DNA from: Terasakiella sp. SH-1
GTDB lineage: Bacteria; Pseudomonadota; Alphaproteobacteria; Rhodospirillales; Terasakiellaceae
NCBI RefSeq assembly: GCF_004564135.1
Contig: NZ_CP038255.1
Span: forward strand, 776,501 to 840,500
DNA: 64,000 nucleotides
Direction of reading: 5' to 3'
Position numbers and translations under genes: made by a program. The notes below the pieces were generated by a model, which made no database searches, had not been told where the DNA came from, and worked only from the letters and a program-made list of their open reading frames with translations. Each line of letters opens with the position of its first letter. Within the stretch, counting starts at the first letter, position 1. Of this stretch, positions 26,532 through 34,712 are shown one piece after another.

Positions 26532-27458
26532 TTGAACCAATACCCGTTGCATAGATCGTCGTTGTATAGAATGCGCTCCCCACATGCGCTGGCAAAACTG
26601 TTGTATGTGTCGCGGGAGCAATTGGAATATTTAGCAAACCTTGATGACAACAAGCGTTTTCGCATTTTCACTACGAAAAAGGGTCGTACAGTTCAAGAAC
26701 CTATCAAACCGTTACAACGGCTTCACAAACGGTTAAAGAAACTGCTCACAAGAATTGAGACACCTCAATATCTGCAATCTGCCAAAAAAGACCGTTCGTA
26801 CGTTACTAATGCTCAAGAGCATTTGGGCGTTCACAGCACGTTGAAAACAGATGTGAAAAAGTTCTACCCGTCAGTGAAACGCAGTGTTGTTTATGGGTTC
26901 TTCGCTCATGGTTTGGAGTGTAGCAAAGACATTGCTGCACTTCTGGCAAAACTGACTACAGTAAACGGACATTTAGCAACAGGAAGCAGCGTTAGCCCAA
27001 TACTGTCCTATTTCGCACATCGCCCTATGTTTGAAGAAATTCATGCTCTTGTAGAAACACGAGAAGCGATTATGACACTATATGTCGATGACATCTCCGT
27101 ATCAGGTGATCATGTAAGCCAAAACCTTTTGAGCAAAATCCGCGCAATCATATCGCGCCATGGGCTGCGCTCTCACAAATCGCACTACTTCCCACCAAAG
27201 GCGAATAAAACAATCACTGGCGTTATCATCGCCGATGGCGAGATGCGATTACCCAACAAGCGTCACCTCAAAATCAAGAAGGCATTTGATGCCGTAAATG
27301 CCGCTGATATGTCTGACGAGAAACTGGACCTATATAAAGCACTGATTAGTCGAGTGTACGAAGCATCCCAAATCGAAGACAAGTGGGAACCTCGAGCGGT
27401 CAATCTTGTAAGCGCACAAAGCAGATTGAAAGAAGAATTAGACGCACGAAACCCTTAA
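26532..27458 (+). CDS. Retron-type reverse transcriptase
   Basis: 308 residues from TTG 26532, chosen because AGAGG lies 9 bases upstream, it follows the XRE stop directly, and it restores a retron-like N-terminus (YPLHRSSLYRMRSPHALAKLL); an ATG at 26571 would lose it. Motifs: TDVKKFYPSV (RT motif A region, ~106-115), the retron-specific NAxxH as NAQEH (93-97), LATGSSVSPILSYF (motif 4, ~148-161), catalytic YVDD (184-187), and ITGVII, matching the VTG of region Y. The small size and lack of maturase or integrase domains separate it from group II intron RTs. It would reverse-transcribe the upstream RNA into msDNA, typically as part of an anti-phage system. Its stop overlaps the convergent gene by 3 bases. 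Confidence 0.87.
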   Translation: MNQYPLHRSSLYRMRSPHALAKLLYVSREQLEYLANLDDNKRFRIFTTKKGRTVQEPIKPLQRLHKRLKKLLTRIETPQYLQSAKKDRSYVTNAQEHLGVHSTLKTDVKKFYPSVKRSVVYGFFAHGLECSKDIAALLAKLTTVNGHLATGSSVSPILSYFAHRPMFEEIHALVETREAIMTLYVDDISVSGDHVSQNLLSKIRAIISRHGLRSHKSHYFPPKANKTITGVIIADGEMRLPNKRHLKIKKAFDAVNAADMSDEKLDLYKALISRVYEASQIEDKWEPRAVNLVSAQSRLKEELDARNP

Positions 27459-27727
27459 AATGGATAGGACCAGACGTACACGGTGCAGCCACCGAACCCA
27501 TCAATTTCGGTGCGGATGCTATCACGGTCCAGCAATGTCCCGATGCCATCTGTGATAACTGATTTACGTCCTTTCAGATACCATTGACCATCCAATTGGG
27601 CGATGTCGTTTTTGTCCGTGATGGTCACACATTCTTTCAGCATATAACCTGTGTGAAGGGCTTTCAGAACGTCATTGTGATGTTGTGACGGGTCTATCGT
27701 TACCCGTGCGGCTTGGTTACAGAACAT
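27455..27727 (-). CDS. Hypothetical 90-residue cargo protein of element A
   Basis: ATG 27727 is preceded by GGAG at about 7 bases. The sequence is a compact beta-rich pattern (ARVTIDPSQHHNDVLKALHT; VTITDKNDIAQLDGQWYLKG; SVITDGIGTLLDRDSIRTEI) with no signal or membrane segment. It is divergent from the 27837 operon and convergent with the RT gene. Family not recognised. Confidence 0.55.
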   Translation of the reverse strand: MFCNQAARVTIDPSQHHNDVLKALHTGYMLKECVTITDKNDIAQLDGQWYLKGRKSVITDGIGTLLDRDSIRTEIDGFGGCTVYVWSYPF

Positions 27728-27836
27728 ATGTATTCTCCGTGCATATTATTGTGATTCTCCGTCTTAATAGAACGGTCTTACGTTCCGTATTTAGCGATAA
27801 ATAATTGACGTTAGAAACGACCAATGGAGAACGCAT
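27728..27836. promoter_or_regulatory. Divergent promoter/operator region
   Basis: 109 bp between two divergent genes whose starts share the same leader pattern (GGAGAA, six to eight bases, CATATG). It contains a palindrome GAACG-GTCTTA-CGTTC (27770-27785) and a direct repeat ATTCTCCGT at 27732 and 27754. These could be operators for the element's XRE protein; that link is a guess. Confidence 0.4.
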
Positions 27837-28124
27837 ATGACCTGCATTTCTAAGACCGTATTCACGGAACTACGCCGCTTGAATATCCTCAAATCGAGTG
27901 AAGAACTCAGTATCATGATGGCACGGACATCCTCTTATGCAAGGTCAGTCTGGTGCCGTAACGCCACGGTAACAACGGAGGCTCTATTCCATCTCTATAT
28001 CGATTTGGGCAACCTTGTGATGGAAACGGCAGACCAACCCGATACAGCAACCGCACTGGCTGATTTACAGACCATCATCTGGCAGGAACTTTGTGACCGC
28101 GCCCATAAGAAACTGGTGGCATGA
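27837..28124 (+). CDS. Hypothetical 95-residue cargo protein (DUF6626-like pattern)
   Basis: Start ATG 27837 has GGAG at 7 bases. Pattern: TELRRLNILKSSEELSIMMA, then RTSSYARSVWCRN and ATALADLQTIIWQELCDRAH. The helical N-terminus with a Ser/Tyr-Ala turn resembles small alphaproteobacterial proteins annotated as DUF6626; recognition is weak. Its stop overlaps the next start (ATGA), so it heads a three-gene operon. Confidence 0.55.
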   Translation: MTCISKTVFTELRRLNILKSSEELSIMMARTSSYARSVWCRNATVTTEALFHLYIDLGNLVMETADQPDTATALADLQTIIWQELCDRAHKKLVA

Positions 28125-28558
28125 TCATGCGCATTAATGAAGTGACCAGCCATATCCAACACCTGCCGACACCCACGGATAAACACGTCTATATCGTTCC
28201 GGTACGCTGTTTAGGCACCTGCACCATCAAATCCAGCACAGCACCCAAGAAAGCCCATGTGGTCGTTGATAATCAAGTTATCGGCAATGAAACCAGCGAC
28301 ATTACATTTGAAGATGCAGGTGGTGGTGAAATCATCGCAATGGCAGAGTGTTTCGGTAACATCATCGTTAATGCCGAAAATCACGAGGAATTAGAAAATC
28401 TCGTTAAAGACTTCACCCCGAACCTTCACACACCGATTGGTGACTTCACGCTCAAGAAAGGGCGTGTCAAAATCGTCGGTAATGTGGTGCGGGTGGACTT
28501 CCAACAGCAATCAATCATGGTCAAAGTGGACCGCACGGGAGAGATACATGCGCATTGA
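28121..28558 (+). CDS. Hypothetical cargo protein of element A
   Basis: 145 residues; ATG 28121 overlaps the previous stop, and an ATG at 28127 is an equally possible start. Soluble, beta-rich (KHVYIVPVRCLGTCTIKS; IIAMAECFGNIIVNAENHEE; VGNVVRVDFQQQSIMVKVD). It has no recognised motif. The last 11 bases overlap the next gene. Likely co-translated with its neighbours. Confidence 0.55.
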   Translation: MIMRINEVTSHIQHLPTPTDKHVYIVPVRCLGTCTIKSSTAPKKAHVVVDNQVIGNETSDITFEDAGGGEIIAMAECFGNIIVNAENHEELENLVKDFTPNLHTPIGDFTLKKGRVKIVGNVVRVDFQQQSIMVKVDRTGEIHAH

Positions 28559-28904
28559 TGACATATATGTACCGGAAGACGAACCATCGGCTTTTGCTTT
28601 CACTGTTACTTTTGAGAACCCATGTAATGCCACTGCCGTCAATATCTTCGTACCGGGAGCATCCAGTCAGGTTAAATCGGTTAATGGCAAGATTACCGTG
28701 CTGATTGCTGCATTGTCTGAAACCACAGAAGAACTGCAAAGCATGATCAGAAATGCCGTGCTGTCATGTAATGGCATTGACTACGTAGGTGCTGAATTAC
28801 GTCCCACACTTTCCGGTGGATTGATCGAAGTCCCACCGGGGTTTCATGGATGCCGTTACCATGCGCTGCATCAGGTCTATCCTGATTTCTTCTGTATGTC
28901 ATGA
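28548..28904 (+). CDS. Hypothetical cargo protein of element A
   Basis: 118 residues from ATG 28548 (GGGAG upstream); the frame is open further back but only in the shadow of the preceding gene. Begins MRIDDIYVPEDEPSAFAFTV and contains TEELQSMIRNAVLSCNGIDY. Soluble and acidic, family unknown. Last gene of the three-gene cargo operon. Confidence 0.5.
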   Translation: MRIDDIYVPEDEPSAFAFTVTFENPCNATAVNIFVPGASSQVKSVNGKITVLIAALSETTEELQSMIRNAVLSCNGIDYVGAELRPTLSGGLIEVPPGFHGCRYHALHQVYPDFFCMS

Positions 28905-29682
28905 AGGCACCTTTTGGGGAAATCTCGTCATAGCGCATGGGGCGTTCTTTTTTGAACCTTGTCGCCTCTTTCGCTGACGCTGCAAGAGTCGATAACATCG
29001 CCCAATCCATCCACAAACTGACGTTTGTGTCTGTTTTTGGTCGAGTTAGTTTATCTCTGATAGATGGTTCAGATTATTCATTTCAAGGCGGTAAGCCCGT
29101 TTCTTCACTTGCAATAGATTGAAGTGGTCTTTTTATTCCCCCTGTCCCTGAAAATCAGTTCAAGAACAAAGGGGAGAAGTTTTGCAATGAGTATCGCAGT
29201 CTGTAATGTTGTTCGTTATCAGTTACCTGAAACACTGGCGGTCGCCCGTTGACCAGCATATATCCGAACAGTCTATCGACGGTTATCATATCGTAGATAT
29301 GAAGCATCCCATATAGCCACACTACCGACCACATGAGATTGGCAAGTCCATGAACATCCGACACGGGTCTTGCCTCTTTTTGGCGTTCTTTATTTTTACT
29401 CGCAACAACATTGATACCTAAATGTCCATCGCCACTGATTGGTGCGTTTTGGGATACGATATCGCAATCTTCGAGCCAACTGGAAGGTGCAGCCGATAAG
29501 AGGTCGGTCTTTGTCCCGATGTCCTCCCATATTCAATAGAACCTTCTTGGCATGCGTTGATTTTCTCATACGGGTATTCAAAAAAGCAATAAACTTTTCA
29601 CCCAAGTAAAAGGAATATCATCGCATACACGTTATTTATACAACGGTGAGTGAAACCACGCACAAAAGCCTCAAAAACACAA
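28905..29682. other. Poorly coding stretch of element A before ndk
   Basis: About 780 bases with only weak frames. On the minus strand a GTG-started 69-codon frame at 29155-29364 has a GAGG site and is listed separately; another at 29396-29605 has a TTG start and no ribosome site. Frames at 28747-29016 (-) and 28937-29122 (+) overlap each other and are not convincing. Probably degraded cargo. Confidence 0.4.
29155..29364 (-). CDS. Possible small protein of element A
   Basis: 69 residues from a GTG with AGAGG about 8-10 bases upstream. The sequence (DVHGLANLMWSVVWLYGMLH, then DRLFGYMLVNGRPPVFQVTD) is hydrophobic at the start and could be a membrane-associated peptide or a gene fragment. No family recognised. 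Confidence 0.3.
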   Translation of the reverse strand: MSDVHGLANLMWSVVWLYGMLHIYDMITVDRLFGYMLVNGRPPVFQVTDNEQHYRLRYSLQNFSPLFLN

Positions 29683-29714
29683 AAAGACCAGATAGGGCAA
29701 CCTATCTGGTCTTT
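29683..29714. terminator. Hairpin terminator downstream of ndk
   Basis: AAAGACCAGATAGG (29683-29696), loop GCAA, CCTATCTGGTCTTT (29701-29714): perfect 14-bp stem with A/T-rich ends. The same hairpin with small changes occurs at 44592-44628 beyond the ndk remnant, part of the duplicated ndk end. Confidence 0.85.
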
Positions 29715-29740
29715 GTGCAAACTTGTGCAATTCTTGTGCA
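29713..29740. promoter_or_regulatory. Putative Int1 arm-binding sites
   Basis: Three TTGTGCA repeats at 29713, 29723 and 29734, about one helical turn apart. The reverse complement TGCACA(A/G) occurs twice with 11-bp spacing at 44264-44281, directly upstream of the Int1 N-terminal fragment. Repeats near both ends fit arm-type sites of element A. Confidence 0.5.
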
Positions 29741-29835
29741 GTGATTGACGATTTCCTGAACCGTCTTATACTGTTGGATGAAACATCAACAACAGAAACC
29801 GCACAGGCACCTACAGTTAAAAAACCGCAGAAACC

Positions 29836-30258
29836 TTAGCCCACAATTTCACATGCGCTAAAGAAATATGCAATCTCTTCACGCGCAGTTTCAGGAGCGT
29901 CAGAACCGTGTACTGAGTTCTCTTGAACGTCAACGGCGAAATCTTTACGGATTGTGCCTTCTTCAGCGTTCGCCGGGTTTGTTGCACCCATGATCTCACG
30001 GTTTGCGAGGATAGCGTTTTCGCCTTCCAGAACCTGAACAACAACCGGCTCAGACATCATGTATTCAACCAGTTCGTTGAAGAAAGAACGCTCTTTATGT
30101 ACAGCGTAGAAGCCTTCAGCTTGTGCACGAGTCAGGTGGATGCGTTTAGAAGCAACAACACGCAGACCTTTTTCTTCAAAGCGTGCGATGATTTGACCAG
30201 TCAAGTTACGGCGAGTTGCGTCCGGCTTGATGATGGACAATGTACGTTCGATAGCCAT
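29836..30258 (-). CDS. ndk: Nucleoside diphosphate kinase
   Basis: 140 residues, full length. Contains [18 protein letters not shown], the [24 protein letters not shown] nucleotide site and the active-site phospho-His in [12 protein letters not shown]. It transfers phosphate between NTPs and NDPs through a His intermediate. The 3' end is duplicated at 44391-44483; in the inferred ancestral order this intact copy lies at the left end of element A, whose insertion replaced the gene's 3' end with its own. Ribosome site GAGGGAG lies upstream (about 30262-30270). Confidence 0.95.
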   Translation of the reverse strand: MAIERTLSIIKPDATRRNLTGQIIARFEEKGLRVVASKRIHLTRAQAEGFYAVHKERSFFNELVEYMMSEPVVVQVLEGENAILANREIMGATNPANAEEGTIRKDFAVDVQENSVHGSDAPETAREEIAYFFSACEIVG

Positions 30259-30423
30259 GAGGGAGACCCCTTTACCAAAAATAATTCTCTATTAAGCCAC
30301 ACGACCCAATGCCTGTGACAAAGTGGGCGCCTTATACAGGGTCAAAACACATTTTGCAACTGCACAAATCATGAAATTCAACTTTCATAGTGAATTGCCC
30401 AAAATTTATGCTATTTAAACCGA

Positions 30424-32301
30424 ATGTTACATATTAATGACCTCACATACCGCATTGGCGGACGTACCCTTTTTGATCAGGCAACCGTTGTGGTACCTGC
30501 GGGCCATAAAGTTGGCCTGGTAGGTAAAAACGGGACAGGCAAGTCCACCCTGTTTAAACTTATTCTGGATGAGCTATCGCCTGATGATGGCGGGCTGACC
30601 ATTCAAAAACGTGCGCGTGTGGGTCGAGTCGCTCAGGAAGCCCCCACAGGCAGCGACAGTTTGCTTGAAACCGTGCTTAAGGCCGATACGGAACGCGAAA
30701 GCCTGCTGGCAGAGGCTGAAACCAGTGAAGACCCAAACCGCATTGGCGAAATCCATGCGCGTCTCGGTGATATTGATGCCCACAGTGCGCCCGCACGTGC
30801 AGCTGCTATTCTGCAAGGTCTTGGCTTTGATCATGAAGCACAACAACGCCCCTGTAGTGATTTTTCAGGCGGGTGGCAAATGCGCGTGGCACTGGCTGCG
30901 GCGCTGTTTGCCAAACCAGACCTGTTATTATTGGATGAGCCGACCAACCATTTGGATTTGGAAGCGGTTATGTGGCTGGAGGAATACCTCAAACGCTATC
31001 AAGGCACCATTCTGGTCATTAGCCACGAACGCACTCTGCTTAATAATGTGGTTGATGAAATCATCCATCTGGAACATTGCAAGCTGAACCGTTACGGCGG
31101 CAATTACGATACATTTGAAAAGACCCGGCGTGAAAAACTTGCCCTGCAAGCCAAGGCTCAATCCAAGCAACAGGCGCAACGCAAACACCTGCAAAGCTTT
31201 GTTGATCGTTTCCGGGCCAAGGCCACCAAGGCCAAGCAGGCCCAAAGCCGCCTGAAAATGCTGGAACGTATGGAACCGATTGCTGCGGTCATGGAAGAAA
31301 AGACCTATGCCTTTAATTTCCCTGACCCGGAACCGCTTTCATCTCCACTGATTGCCATGGAAGATACGGCTGTGGGTTATGAGGAAGACAAGCCGATCCT
31401 CAAAAAGCTTTCCCTGCGTATTGATATGGATGATCGCATTGCCTTACTCGGGGCAAACGGGAATGGTAAATCGACACTGGTGAAATTACTCGCCAATCGC
31501 TTAGAGCCCATGGATGGAACCTTACGTAAATCCTCCAAACTGAAAATCGGCTATTTCGCCCAGCATCAAACTGACGAGCTGAATGTACAAAAAACGCCTT
31601 ATGACCATATGGCGGCGCTCATGCCAGATGCTATTGAAGCCAAAGTGCGCGCCCAACTAGGGCGTTTTGGTTTTGAAGGCGACAAGGCCGATAGCAAGAT
31701 TGAAAAACTATCCGGCGGGGAAAAGGCACGCCTGTTATTCGCGCTTATGAGTTATGAAGCCCCGCACATTATGTTTTTGGACGAACCGACCAACCATTTG
31801 GATGTGGATAGCCGTGAAGCTCTGGTTCAAGCCATCAATGCCTATGACGGGGCGGTCGTGATTGTCTCACACGATCCGCACTTGCTGGAACTGACCTGTG
31901 ATCGTTTATGGATTGTGGAGAAAGGTGACTGCAAAGCCTTTGAAGGTGATCTCAATGAATATAAACGCCAGTTGATTGAAAGCCGAAAGACGGAAAAGAA
32001 AGCAGCCAATACATCAAACACCACCAGTGTTAACCAGAAAAAAGCCAACCGTCAGGACCGTGCTGCTCAACGCGCCGCACAGGCCCCCTTGCGCAAAAAA
32101 GCCAAAGAGGCGGAAAAACGTGTGGAAAAACTGACCGGTGAAAAGGAAAAGCTGGAAAACAAACTGGCGGACCCGAAAATCTACGAAGGGCCAAGCGAGA
32201 AGCTTCAAGAACTTCAAATCCAGCTAGGTGAAATTAACAACCAGCTGGAAGAAGCCGAACTAGAATGGCTGGAAGCGGCTGAGGCTTTGGAAGAAGCTTA
32301 A
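30424..32301 (+). CDS. ABC-F family ATPase
   Basis: 625 residues with two ABC domains and no membrane segments. First domain: Walker A GKNGTGKST, signature FSGGWQMR, Walker B LLLDEPTNHLD. Second: GANGNGKST, LSGGEKARL, MFLDEPTNHLD. The linker (about residues 230-300) is basic, and a C-terminal coiled coil (KKAKEAEKRVEKLTGEKEKL) is like Uup/YheS proteins. ABC-F proteins act on ribosomes or, for Uup, on DNA-related processes. Its stop overlaps the convergent glycosyltransferase gene by 4 bases. Confidence 0.88.
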   Translation: MLHINDLTYRIGGRTLFDQATVVVPAGHKVGLVGKNGTGKSTLFKLILDELSPDDGGLTIQKRARVGRVAQEAPTGSDSLLETVLKADTERESLLAEAETSEDPNRIGEIHARLGDIDAHSAPARAAAILQGLGFDHEAQQRPCSDFSGGWQMRVALAAALFAKPDLLLLDEPTNHLDLEAVMWLEEYLKRYQGTILVISHERTLLNNVVDEIIHLEHCKLNRYGGNYDTFEKTRREKLALQAKAQSKQQAQRKHLQSFVDRFRAKATKAKQAQSRLKMLERMEPIAAVMEEKTYAFNFPDPEPLSSPLIAMEDTAVGYEEDKPILKKLSLRIDMDDRIALLGANGNGKSTLVKLLANRLEPMDGTLRKSSKLKIGYFAQHQTDELNVQKTPYDHMAALMPDAIEAKVRAQLGRFGFEGDKADSKIEKLSGGEKARLLFALMSYEAPHIMFLDEPTNHLDVDSREALVQAINAYDGAVVIVSHDPHLLELTCDRLWIVEKGDCKAFEGDLNEYKRQLIESRKTEKKAANTSNTTSVNQKKANRQDRAAQRAAQAPLRKKAKEAEKRVEKLTGEKEKLENKLADPKIYEGPSEKLQELQIQLGEINNQLEEAELEWLEAAEALEEA

Positions 32302-34097
32302 GCTCCAATTCTAAGATCAGTTGGTTTCTGCCCAGACATAAACAGATGATAGGCTTCCTCATAAGCCAGTTCAATATTTCTCGTATATCGCAGTGTATCA
32401 AACAAGGGAACAGACAGCCTGCTCTCCTCAAGCCTTTGACGAAACTCTTTCAACATGTTTTGCTTTGATGTGGCCAGTTGATAGGCAAGCTCTTCATATT
32501 CCGACGGAGTTTCTGTAATTAACTCTGGCAATTGAGCGGCATTCAGCAAACTTGCAGCCACACGTGCTGCAAATTGCTGACCAATTTTTGTCAACACTGG
32601 CAGCCCTGCCCATAAGGCATCACTTGTCGTGGTATGCGCATTATAATTAAATGTATCAAGGAAAAGGTCAGCCAGTTTTTGACGGGCCAAGTGAACATCA
32701 TTGGCAACTCGACCGGCAAAAATAATCCGCTCAGGTGCAATGCCACGGGCCTGTGCCTCTTTCAAAATATTTGCCTCCGTCCATTGATTGGCCTTTAACA
32801 ACCATAAGACACTGCCTTCAACCCGGTGCAGCAAGTTCATCCAAATGTCAAATTCCTGCGGCGTAATTTTATAATTGTTGTTGAAACAACAAAAAACAAA
32901 GCCGTCTTGCGGCAAATTATAATCGGAACGGCACATTGTTTCTTTAGACAGCACGCGTGTATTGTCATTGGGTTGATATGTATCTGGCATATAAATGACA
33001 TTTTCACTGTAATATTGGCGTAAATGATCAGGAATAAGTGTTTCATCGCCTACAATATAATCCATAAACTCAGCCCCCATGGTACTGGGATAGCCAAGGT
33101 AATTGATTTGGATCGGAGCCAAACGATAGGCAAACAATCCCGTTTTGGAGTTACCTGTATAGCCGTTCATATCAACGGCAACATCAATTCCCTTTGCGCG
33201 GACCAAATCAATAATTTCGGCATCTTCAAGCTCTGTCACGTCAACAAATTCATCAACACTCTTCCGTGCCTGTTCCAACATGGGATGTTCGTCTTTCGGG
33301 CCGTAATAAAAGGCGAAAATTTCAAACTTTTCACGATTATGGTTTTCCAGCATACCGGCAACCAAGTGCATAACCGGATGGTTGGTCAGATCGGAGGAAA
33401 AATAACCAATTTTCAGTTTTTCAGGCTTCTCACGGCCCGAAGGCGTAAAAACATATTCTTTGCGTTTTAGCTTCCGTGTGGCGCAATCACGGGCACAACG
33501 CAATTGTAATTGGGGGTTATCTTCCTTGCTAATCAGACTGAAGGGTTCAATCGGTGCACCTTCTCTCCCTAATTGTGGGGATAAAGCCTGATATTCTTCG
33601 TAAAAAGACCAGTCACAAATCCGGGCCTGTTCCTGAAATTTGTAGAGTTTCGCCTCACGTAAACCGGGATTGGCTTTCAAAGCCTGCTTGTAAGCTTCTA
33701 TGGCTTCCACATGTTTTTTCTGAGTGCGATACAGGTGCCCCAGATTGTTATGAACTTCCGCCAGGTCTGGTTTTAGGTCCAGCGTCTTTTTATAAATCTC
33801 AATTGCCTGATTAATCTTACCCTGTTTATGGATAGCTAAACCGTAATTGCAATAGCCTTCTGCAAAATCAGGCAAAAGCTCAATTGTCTTTTTAAAACAG
33901 CGTTCAGCATCGACAAAGCGGGTAAGGCCAAGGAAAACAGCTCCGAGCAAATTCCATAAAAAAACAGACTGATCATACTCTTTTAAAAAAGCCTCCGCCC
34001 CGTCTTTAACTTTCAGCAGCTCCCCACTGGAATAGAAAGCCATCAATTTTTTCAGTTCTTCTTTCGGCGGGTTGTCGGCTTCAACAAACATGTTCAA
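32298..34097 (-). CDS. TPR-containing GT41 (O-GlcNAc transferase-like) glycosyltransferase
   Basis: 599 residues. The N-terminal ~150 residues form TPR units (AERCFKKTIELLPDFAEGYC; QAIEIYKKTLDLKPDLAEVH; EAIEAYKQALKANPGLREAK). The rest matches the SPY/OGT catalytic region: KLKIGYFSSDLTNHPVMHL, IDVAVDMNGYTGNSKTGLFA, RLAPIQINYLGYPSTMGAEF-like, and DLFLDTFNYNAHTTTSDALW. Such bacterial enzymes glycosylate proteins or work in cell-surface or flagellin modification. No signal peptide. No sugar-synthesis genes are near. Confidence 0.85.
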   Translation of the reverse strand: MNMFVEADNPPKEELKKLMAFYSSGELLKVKDGAEAFLKEYDQSVFLWNLLGAVFLGLTRFVDAERCFKKTIELLPDFAEGYCNYGLAIHKQGKINQAIEIYKKTLDLKPDLAEVHNNLGHLYRTQKKHVEAIEAYKQALKANPGLREAKLYKFQEQARICDWSFYEEYQALSPQLGREGAPIEPFSLISKEDNPQLQLRCARDCATRKLKRKEYVFTPSGREKPEKLKIGYFSSDLTNHPVMHLVAGMLENHNREKFEIFAFYYGPKDEHPMLEQARKSVDEFVDVTELEDAEIIDLVRAKGIDVAVDMNGYTGNSKTGLFAYRLAPIQINYLGYPSTMGAEFMDYIVGDETLIPDHLRQYYSENVIYMPDTYQPNDNTRVLSKETMCRSDYNLPQDGFVFCCFNNNYKITPQEFDIWMNLLHRVEGSVLWLLKANQWTEANILKEAQARGIAPERIIFAGRVANDVHLARQKLADLFLDTFNYNAHTTTSDALWAGLPVLTKIGQQFAARVAASLLNAAQLPELITETPSEYEELAYQLATSKQNMLKEFRQRLEESRLSVPLFDTLRYTRNIELAYEEAYHLFMSGQKPTDLRIGA

Positions 34098-34391
34098 ATC
34101 TTTCTAAAATCCAGGTTCGATGGAACAATAACGGGATATAACCCCATATTTCAATTCCTAAAGTCGTTCAGAAAAAATAGCCCTACATAAATGCATATAC
34201 CAGTCTGTACTAATACAGCAAGCGACCTACCCCTTTAAACTAAGTACTTCTCCAGAGTTCTATCTATATTAACCATTTGCTATAAGTGATTTTCCGTCTA
34301 GGATAATACAGTTGCTCTTGTAGACCTTGTCAAAGATTTCATATCTGATTAGTCTATAAGCCTTACAGAAATACACACTCAAAGGTTTACT

Positions 34392-34697
34392 ATGGAATAT
34401 TCTCTACTTGATGAAGGTAACGTCAAACGTGTCGCTTTCTACGGGAATATTAATTCAGCGTCTCGCCCCAAAATCCTCGAAATCGCGCAAGCCATGCCAC
34501 AAGCCCCTCGTCGGGAATGGATTTTGGATGTGGACGAGTTTGACTATATTGATTCATCCGGTTTAGGCATGATGCTGGAACTGCAAGAAGTGGCAGAAAG
34601 AAACGGCATCACCCTGTCTATTCGCGGCGCCAATGCCCTTGTGAAGCGGATGTTCAAGCTGTCACGCTTTGAAACGCTTTTCAATATTATTGAATAA
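34392..34697 (+). CDS. STAS-domain anti-sigma factor antagonist
   Basis: 101 residues, single STAS domain. VDEFDYIDSSGLGMMLELQE contains the phosphorylatable Ser in DSSGLG typical of SpoIIAA/RsbV-like antagonists; NALVKRMFKLSRFETLFNI is the usual C-terminal helix. No partner anti-sigma kinase is visible nearby. A 294-base A/T-rich divergent region lies upstream with no other recognisable feature. Confidence 0.88.
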   Translation: MEYSLLDEGNVKRVAFYGNINSASRPKILEIAQAMPQAPRREWILDVDEFDYIDSSGLGMMLELQEVAERNGITLSIRGANALVKRMFKLSRFETLFNIIE

Positions 34698-34712
34698 TCC
34701 CCGTTGACCCCA

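Larger units (their letters stand above)
25082..29835. mobile_element. Element A, main part (ndk-integrated, retron-bearing)
   Basis: Inferred integrative element inserted at the 3' end of ndk. This part contains the integrase C-terminal half, the retron locus, four small cargo genes and the end sequences next to ndk; the remaining ~540 bp with the integrase N-terminal half is at 43849-44390. Total about 5.3 kb. The outer end is the reconstituted ndk 3' region. Confidence 0.7.

Noticed and set aside
26532-27458. Group II intron or diversity-generating RT
   Set aside because: No maturase or intron ends, no variable/template repeat pair seen; NAxxH and ITG motifs fit retrons.
28747-29122. Overlapping frames on both strands after the cargo operon
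   Set aside because: Conflicting strands, no ribosome sites, no recognisable content.
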